Below are positions 59,006 through 64,000 of a stretch of DNA of 64,000 bases, in pieces. Position 1 is the stretch's first letter. Every line of letters starts with the position of its first letter. Source of the stretch: Selaginella tamariscina (lineage: Eukaryota > Streptophyta > Lycopodiopsida > Selaginellales > Selaginellaceae); the NCBI GenBank assembly GCA_003024785.1, contig PUQB01000757.1, positions 32,384 through 96,383 on the forward strand. The letters run 5' to 3'. Position numbers and translations under genes: made by a program. The notes below the pieces were generated by a model, which saw only the letters and a program-made list of their open reading frames with translations, was not told the origin of the DNA and did no database searches.

Positions 59006-59408
59006 TGTCACGGGAAAATTTGGACCGTCACCTTGGTAGCCCCTGGTATGCATGTAGTGGACTAGTCTTCTACTCGTATTATACTAGTCTTCTACTCGTA
59101 TTATACGTCTACATTTCACTTTACTATTCACCTTCTTTGTCTTTTCTTGCATGGTCAAACTAATCAACATTATTATGTTAATCCATATGATTAGTGCCTG
59201 CTTTGACCATGCACATTTTCTTTATCTTCTTCATGCACCTTCTTAGTCACCTTCCCAAGTCAAAGTCAAGTCACCCTCTTCCATAACCCCATCATTTATG
59301 GGTCAAGCCCACCCTCTTCCATAACCCCCATCATTTATGGGTCAAGCCACCTTCTTCATAACCCTCATCATTTATGGGTCAAGCCCACCTTCTTCCATAA
59401 CCCCTACC

Positions 59409-59894
59409 TGTCACAACCCGATACAGGATACAGGATTTTGGATACAGGATACAGGATGCAGGATTTCAGATACAGGATACGGGTTACAGGATATGCCTGC
59501 AGGATATTCCTACAGGATATACCTATAGGATATTCCTATAGGGTATGCTATAGGATATGCTATAGGATATGCTAGAGGATAAGGGACACTATTCTTAGCT
59601 CATGACTAGATTAGCTTGGAGTTGTGAGCATAAAGCTCCAACCTAATTGTTGTACAATCAATTACTATCAACACCAGTCTTTCTACGATCATTCTTGTTC
59701 TTGTCTTGCTCTTGTCTTGTCTTGCTCCTTTGCCTCCTGCTCTTGTCCTACTCCTGATTCCTGAGGTCCCAGTTCCTATTCTGCTATCTTGCTCCCGGAT
59801 CCTATCCTGATCCTGGATCCGTCTTGTTCCTGAGTCAAGCCTTCCTGTCTCTGGAATCCTACTTGCTTCCTGGTTCCTGGATCGTGGCTTGACA
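59409..59894 (+). mobile_element. Solo LTR of the E2 family
   Basis: TGTCACAACCCGATACAGG to CGTGGCTTGACA, flanked by a perfect CTACC duplication (59404-59408 and 59895-59899). It is shorter than the other E2 LTRs. The RNA-start motif has one change (CAATTACTATCAAC) and the CATGCATG blocks are absent. Confidence 0.93.
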
Positions 59895-59979
59895 CTACCA
59901 TTATTCTTATGTAACCCCCATCTTACACCTCTCTTACATCCCTACCTACCCTACATGCATTTTTTTATATTATTTTGGG

Positions 59980-59988
59980 TATATAAGG
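59980..59988 (+). promoter_or_regulatory. TATA box of the Tat-like element LTR
   Basis: TATATAAGG in the second half of the LTR, followed by GA-rich sequence about 30 bases downstream, where transcription could begin. Confidence 0.5.
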
Positions 59989-60304
59989 AACCAAGGCTCA
60001 AGGGTTTAGGAGAGAGAGCACATATAGATATAGAGATATAGAGAAGAGTCTCTAGTTTCTTCTTTTCTTTTCTTATTTGTAAATAGGTGTGATGACATTA
60101 TTTTGTGTGTGCTCCTATGATGAAATATAAAAATTAGTTAGTGTATCTTTCGTGTCATGAGTTTCATCTCATGTTTTCCCTTTCCTTTCTATTCTTTTAT
60201 TCATGTGTGTAATCATTAGCAAGGACTACTACGATGCGCTATCACTAAAGCCATCAAGTCCCGAACATACGAGTCCCCGAATGATTTTCCTTCGACATGT
60301 TTTT

Positions 60305-60318
60305 TGGTGCGGTGAGCG
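60305..60318 (+). other. Candidate primer-binding site of the Tat-like element
   Basis: TGGTGCGGTGAGCG starts eight bases after the LTR end. The TGG start is typical; I could not match a specific tRNA. Confidence 0.4.
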
Positions 60319-60341
60319 TGGAATGCTAATGTGCATTATTT

Positions 60342-60782
60342 ATGAATGAGCCTGAGCGTCCTTTCTGGAGAAGGTTCTTTCAACTTTCAAGGTCTCTTCA
60401 AAATCAAATATTGAAGTGTTGTTTTGAGCATCCACATGGGTTTGCTTTAAATAACAAGTTGGTGGTCATTCAAGCGTGGGGATTTGAAGAATTCAAGTTT
60501 GGAATACAACTTGCAATTGCGAATGTGCTTTTGAGGAGGCGAGAGGTGAATCGAGCATGGATCAAGATTTGGCACCCATGTGATAGTGGTGATATCGATG
60601 AGGCACACCGTTTGTGTATGGATCTTCCATACATTGATCCTCACATCGCAGTCGTGACAATATCTCGATGGATTCATCCAAGTCTTTGGGAATCTTGTGG
60701 AGTGTGGAGTTTGGTGAAGCAAGAGTATGTGCGCGTTGTGAGAGGTTCGGTTGTGCTTGTTAATGTGGCAAGTCAACTTTGA
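60342..60782 (+). CDS. ORF1 of the Tat-like element, unknown function
   Basis: A 146-codon open frame starts 45 bases after the LTR (MNEPERPFWRRFFQLSRSLQ). It is rich in aromatic and basic residues with no recognised domain, signal peptide or membrane segment; notable parts are FALNNKLVVIQAWGFEEFKF and IDPHIAVVTISRWIHPSLWE. Its last 20 bases overlap the RNase H frame in another phase. The two may be separate proteins or a fusion broken by one frameshift. Ogre-type elements carry an unrelated-looking ORF before gag, so the position has a precedent. Confidence 0.6.
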   Translation: MNEPERPFWRRFFQLSRSLQNQILKCCFEHPHGFALNNKLVVIQAWGFEEFKFGIQLAIANVLLRRREVNRAWIKIWHPCDSGDIDEAHRLCMDLPYIDPHIAVVTISRWIHPSLWESCGVWSLVKQEYVRVVRGSVVLVNVASQL

Positions 60783-61218
60783 TGGAGCATACAAGCCAAA
60801 GAAGCAAGTTGCGAGTGTAGGGGTCGTGCTAACTGATCCAGTAGGGAAGCGAATCAAAATTTCTGAGCCAACTTCTAGTGCTAATTCTTGCAATCAAGCG
60901 GAGTATTCTGCATTGATTCGAGGATTGAAGGAGGCAAGGAAACAAGGAGCGAAAAACGTGGTTGCGATTGGTGACTCTAAGTTGGTGGTGAACCAAGTGC
61001 AAGGTCAGTGGAAAGTGAGAAAGCCTGAGTTGTTGGTGCTTTCTGAGCGTGTTCAAGATCTCAAAAGGGGATTCGACACTTTTGAGATAAAGCACGTTCC
61101 TCGAAGAGAGAATCTAGAGGCTGACGAGCTTGCACAGAGGGGGGCATTGCCTCGTCAAAGTGACGTCTCTTCATCTACTTGTAATCAGGTGAAACCTTTG
61201 CCATTTTTACACTTGTAA
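60763..61218 (+). CDS. Additional RNase H (type 1) upstream of gag
   Basis: RNase H cleaves RNA in RNA-DNA hybrids. The 151-codon frame from ATG 60763 spans a full domain. All four expected catalytic acids are present: D7 in VNFDGAYK, E47 in NQAEYSAL, D71 in AIGDSKLVVNQVQGQW, D121 in RRENLEADELAQRG. The sequence is of the plant/archaeal cellular type, unlike the RT-linked RNase H. The stop TAA (61216-61218) is followed two bases later by the gag ATG, so the frame clearly belongs to this element. No disruption was seen, suggesting a recent or selected copy. It could be the source of the hybrid-removal step if the RT-linked domain is degenerate, but that domain is outside the window. Confidence 0.88.
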   Translation: MWQVNFDGAYKPKKQVASVGVVLTDPVGKRIKISEPTSSANSCNQAEYSALIRGLKEARKQGAKNVVAIGDSKLVVNQVQGQWKVRKPELLVLSERVQDLKRGFDTFEIKHVPRRENLEADELAQRGALPRQSDVSSSTCNQVKPLPFLHL

Positions 61219-61220
61219 AG

Positions 61221-61793
61221 ATGGTGTCTATTCCAGTATATCATGGTCTGCAAAATGAGGATGCAGATCGGTATTTACGTTCATTTAAGCGAGCATGCAT
61301 TTCGAATGGAGATAGAAGTTCTACCACTTGGGCAGAACTTCTACCATCCTTTTTGGAGGATGGAGCATTGAAGTGGTTTGAACGTCAAACTAGTGATGTT
61401 AAGGCTAGTTGGGAGAGGTTGAGTGAGGCTTTTCTAGGAGAGTATGGAAAGCCAGAGACATTGGATGAGGTCATGAAGCAATTGGATCAATTGAGGCAAA
61501 GTGAAGAAGAGAGTGTCAAGGCATTCAGTGAGCGTGTGTTGGAACTCCAATGTAAGCTACGAAGTGGTTTGGGAGTGGAGGCCTCCGAAGGACAGGAGGA
61601 TGCATCCAAGGAGTCCAAACCAGCTGTGGGGATAGATGCATTGGTGTTCAACAAGTTTCTTACTGGATTGAAGCCGGTATTACGCCAGAAGGTAAAGAAC
61701 AAAGAGCCTAGTAACTTGCAGGAAGCTGTGAAGATTGCTATGAAAAAGGAGGCACTTCTCATGGATCTGATGAAGCCTCAATCTCAACGGTAG
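61221..61793 (+). CDS. Gag of the Tat-like element
   Basis: MVSIPVYHGLQNEDADRYLR starts two bases after the RNase H stop. The retrotransposon gag domain is clear: WAELLPSFLEDGALKWFERQ, WERLSEAFLGEYGKPETLDE, LRQSEEESVKAFSERVLELQ, and FNKFLTGLKPVLRQKVKNKE. It ends at a TAG (61791-61793). The nucleocapsid continues in another frame, probably joined in the intact element by one base or by programmed frameshifting. Confidence 0.9.
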   Translation: MVSIPVYHGLQNEDADRYLRSFKRACISNGDRSSTTWAELLPSFLEDGALKWFERQTSDVKASWERLSEAFLGEYGKPETLDEVMKQLDQLRQSEEESVKAFSERVLELQCKLRSGLGVEASEGQEDASKESKPAVGIDALVFNKFLTGLKPVLRQKVKNKEPSNLQEAVKIAMKKEALLMDLMKPQSQR

Positions 61794-62877
61794 CACCACA
61801 ACCAAGGTTGGCACCAATTCTACAAACACCCCAAGTTGTGATTCCTGCAACCGTTCCAGTCAAATCATCTGAGTTGGAGAGTAGTATTGCCAAATTAACT
61901 TCAGATCTCAACGAACTCAAGTTGCATTTGCTTCAAGCAAAGCCAACAGGACCAAAACCTCCAAGGCCACCTAGGGATCGAGCTAATGTCACTTGTTACA
62001 TTTGTAAACAACAAGGTCACTATGCCACTGAATGTCAACAACCACGACCACAGGTGACATGTTTTACATGTAAACAGGTGGGACACTATGCAAATGAGTG
62101 TCCTCAGAAACCTCAATCAACTCCTGCACCACAACAGAGGGACCAACCTAGTGTTCATTTGGTGGAGTTAACAACCGAGCAAGGTGACTTGGATCTCTTA
62201 GGTCTTAAGAGAGCCAGAGGGGAGCAACAAGTGGAGCAACCTGAACAAGTGGAGACACGTGCAAGCAAGAAGAAAAGGAAGGAAGGTACCAAGCCACGAC
62301 GTAAGGTTGGTATACAGGATATGGGGATTGGCAAGGGGCAGAAGGAATATTCAATTGTCGAGGATCTAGGAGATACTCGTGCCAACATTACAGTTGCACA
62401 ATTATTGTCAAAATGCCCAAGCTTGAGGAGAGAGCTTCGACAAGGGATTAGTACTCGTGCAAAGAAGGTACGTCCTAGTGGTGAGGATGAGGTGATGCGA
62501 AATGTACAAGTGATAACAAGAGAATCCAATACGAATGCCGTGGCACCAATTGTGGATGTGGTAGTAGATGGAATGCGTGTGCAACGTGTTTTAGTAGATG
62601 GTGGTGCAGAGATCAATGTCATGAGTAGCTGGTTGATGGAGAAACTTGGTCTCAAGTGCAACCAACCTTCAATTGGAGGATTAGGGTGGCAGATGATCGA
62701 CGTGTCAAGCCAGTTGGAATGATTATTGACTTGCCGATCACAGTGCACGGGATAACTACCTCTATAGATGTGCATGTCATGCAACTACGACGGGATGCAC
62801 ATGGTTATCCTATGATCTTGGGTCGACCTTGGCTTTATAAGGTTGATGCTAAGAATTATTGGAAAAAGGGGAGATGA
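61760..62877 (+). pseudogene. Nucleocapsid and aspartic protease of the Tat-like element
   Basis: The frame through 62722 opens before the gag stop (DEASISTVAPQPRLAPI). Two zinc knuckles, CYICKQQGHYATEC (61994-62035) and CFTCKQVGHYANEC (62060-62101), are followed by a basic region (KKKRKEGTKPRRK). The protease reads VDVVVDGMRVQRVLVDGGAE with D-G-G-A at 62597-62608, then INVMSSWLMEKLGL. A shift near 62690 moves its end (DAHGYPMILGRPWLYKVDAK) to another frame, ending at 62877. D-G-G is the active-site form seen in Tat proteases. Confidence 0.85.
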
Positions 62878-63070
62878 CTATTGGTCATAAGTCAAGACGA
62901 GTGACAATAGCCATCAAGGAGAACACAACAAAGGTTGTAGATGAGGAGTCATCTTCCAGTGAGGAATATGATTCTAGCAGTAATAGTGAGGTGACAACCT
63001 CAGATTCTGAGAGTGAGCAAGAGGAGAAGGAATTGTATGCCCTCAAGGCATTCCTAAGGTTGCTACGCGT
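62878..63070 (+). other. Acidic linker between protease and RT
   Basis: Ser/Glu/Asp-rich coding text (EESSSSEEYDSSSNSEVTTS and following), partly in a different frame from both neighbours. Confidence 0.55.
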
Positions 63071-64000
63071 GTGGAGCCTCACGATAGACATGAGGTCTAT
63101 GATCAACAACTCACCCAGGAGCAGGAGGCTCAAGGAGGGGTAGTAGGGGTTGTTGAAAAGGGGCAGGAAGCAAGTAGTGGCAACAAGTTTGAGGCAAAGG
63201 AAGTGGAGCGACGAGCTCTTTTGGAGAAGATGCTTAGTTCAAGTTTGACTCCTGAGGAGAAGGAGCAATACATGAGCATGCTATTGAAGTTCCCCAAGTT
63301 GTTTGCGACATCATATGAGGAGCTTCGTCAAGTAGATATTGTGCAACATGAGATCCCACTTAAACCAGGTATGAAGGGAGTTGCACAAAAGGCTTATAGG
63401 ATGGGTCCTTTGAAACAGAGCATAGTTTATGAGGAGCTCATGAAGCTACAGCGTTCGGATTTCATTTTTAAGGTGGAAACGTCAGATTGGGTTTCTCCTG
63501 TGGTGGTAGCCCCAAAGAAAAATGGTAAGTGGCGAGTTTGTGTCAACTTCAAACGATTAAATGATGGCACACATCGAGATCATCACCCCATTCCTTTCAT
63601 GGATGAGATACTAGATGAAGTGACAGGGCATGAGATGTACACATTTTGTGATGGCTACTCTGGGTATTTCCAAGTCAGGATTCGAGAAGAGGACCAGTGA
63701 AGACTACCTTCACCACACCATGGGGAACCTTTGCGTATAGGGTGATGCCGTTTGGACTCACAAATGCTCCAGCAACGTTTCAACGATTGATGAACAAGGT
63801 GTTTGAACCATATCTTGGTTCATTCATTAGGGTTTACCTCGATGACTTTTGCATCTATAGCGATAGGATGAGCCACTTGGAGAAGGTACAACTAGCATTC
63901 CAAAGGATGGATGATGCAAAAGGATGCTTGAACCCGGAAAAATGTCAGATTGGTAGTACTAAGGGCACCTTAGTAGGACATGTGATCTCAAAGGATGGCA
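63071..64000 (+). pseudogene. Reverse transcriptase of the Tat-like element (partial)
   Basis: N-terminal part LFATSYEELRQVDIVQHEIP and QKAYRMGPLKQSIVYEEL, then WVSPVVVAPKKNGKWRVCVN, HHPIPFMDEILDEVTGHEMY and DGYSGYFQVRI. A one-base loss after EEDQ (63700) shifts the frame. [20 protein letters not shown] and the active site YLDD at 63835-63846 (VYLDDFCIYSDRMSHLEKV) follow, then LNPEKCQIGSTKGTLVGHVI to the window edge. The RNase H and integrase must lie beyond 64000. Confidence 0.9.

Larger units (their letters stand above)
59006..60297 (+). repeat. 5' LTR of the Tat-like element, interrupted by a solo LTR
   Basis: Starts TGTCACGGGAAAATTTGG and ends CCTTCGACA. Without the nested E2 solo LTR and its target copy it is about 800 bp. 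A proper TATA box TATATAAGG is at 59980-59988. A direct duplication of CTAGTCTTCTACTCGTATTA occurs near 59070-59110, and the phrase ATCATTTATGGGTCAAGCC is repeated about four times at 59285-59400. Confidence 0.75.
59006..64000 (+). mobile_element. Tat-like Ty3 element with an RNase H frame upstream of gag (5' part)
   Basis: The order is 5' LTR (59006-60297), ORF1, RNase H, gag, zinc knuckles, protease and RT, continuing past the window. A D-G-G protease and an additional cellular-type RNase H point to the Tat lineage, but in described Tat elements the extra RNase H lies near the end of pol. The frames are better kept than in other elements here, with single-base breaks near 61790, 62690 and 63700. 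It is inserted in LARD 2; left flank GACGT (59001-59005) is the expected target copy. Confidence 0.85.

Overview
This 64 kb window is nuclear DNA of a land plant with a large, repeat-packed genome. Almost everything in it is LTR retrotransposon of the Ty3 type, stacked by nested insertion. The main plant evidence is a spliced gene remnant that resembles plant bark-storage-protein / nucleoside-phosphorylase-like proteins, plus retroelement classes known from plants: chromodomain elements, a non-autonomous large retrotransposon derivative (LARD), and a Tat-like element carrying an extra RNase H. Nothing here fixes the species. A non-flowering plant is plausible but not shown. No rRNA, tRNA, CRISPR or bacterial operon was seen. 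Nearly all coding regions carry frameshifts and stops, so most are dead copies. One-base indels are so common, even in the cellular gene, that residual sequencing error cannot be excluded.

Layout. 1-2763: 5' part of a minus-strand element (E1: LTR, primer site, gag) that runs off the left edge. 4136-5913: solo LTR of the 1.7 kb LTR family with a perfect target duplication. 7986-14236: plus-strand chromovirus E2a (LTR, gag, protease, RT, RNase H, integrase, chromodomain, LTR), inserted in a minus-strand coiled-coil reading frame. 14.3-19.9 kb: decayed minus-strand element with gag, protease and an RT-linker trace. 19.9-21.86 kb: AT-rich DNA. 21.86-24.6 kb: array of palindromic repeats interrupted by a solo LTR (22289-23254), resuming after 44110. 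24599-44110: a LARD-type element with two minus-strand elements nested in it, E2b (27423-32189, a deleted sister of E2a) and E3 (33717-40900, a chromovirus sharing LTR ends, leader and 3' end with the LARD). 45.1-45.8 kb: ankyrin-repeat pseudogene. 46.2-47.9 kb: six-exon gene remnant. 49.27-53.7 kb: gag-pol of a different element (X), abutting the 5' LTR of a second LARD (53707-59005). That LARD is broken at 59006 by a Tat-like element (59006 to beyond 64000), whose 5' LTR holds an E2-family solo LTR (59409-59894).

How the parts relate. E3 and the LARDs look like an autonomous/non-autonomous pair: they share LTR U3, the initiator-Met-tRNA primer site with its leader, and the 3' internal end, but the LARD has noncoding DNA where E3 has gag-pol. 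Relative ages follow from nesting: palindromic array, then LARD 1, then E2b and E3 inside it; and LARD 2, then the Tat-like element, then the E2 solo LTR.

The most notable observations are: (1) the E2 chromovirus appears to be self-primed, because the 12 bases after its 5' LTR are the exact complement of the predicted first bases of its own RNA; (2) the Tat-like element carries a complete-looking RNase H frame upstream of gag, an arrangement I do not recognise from described elements; (3) an E2b LTR is flanked on both sides by the same 5-bp target repeat that also borders the far end of the element; (4) the array of tandem palindromes.
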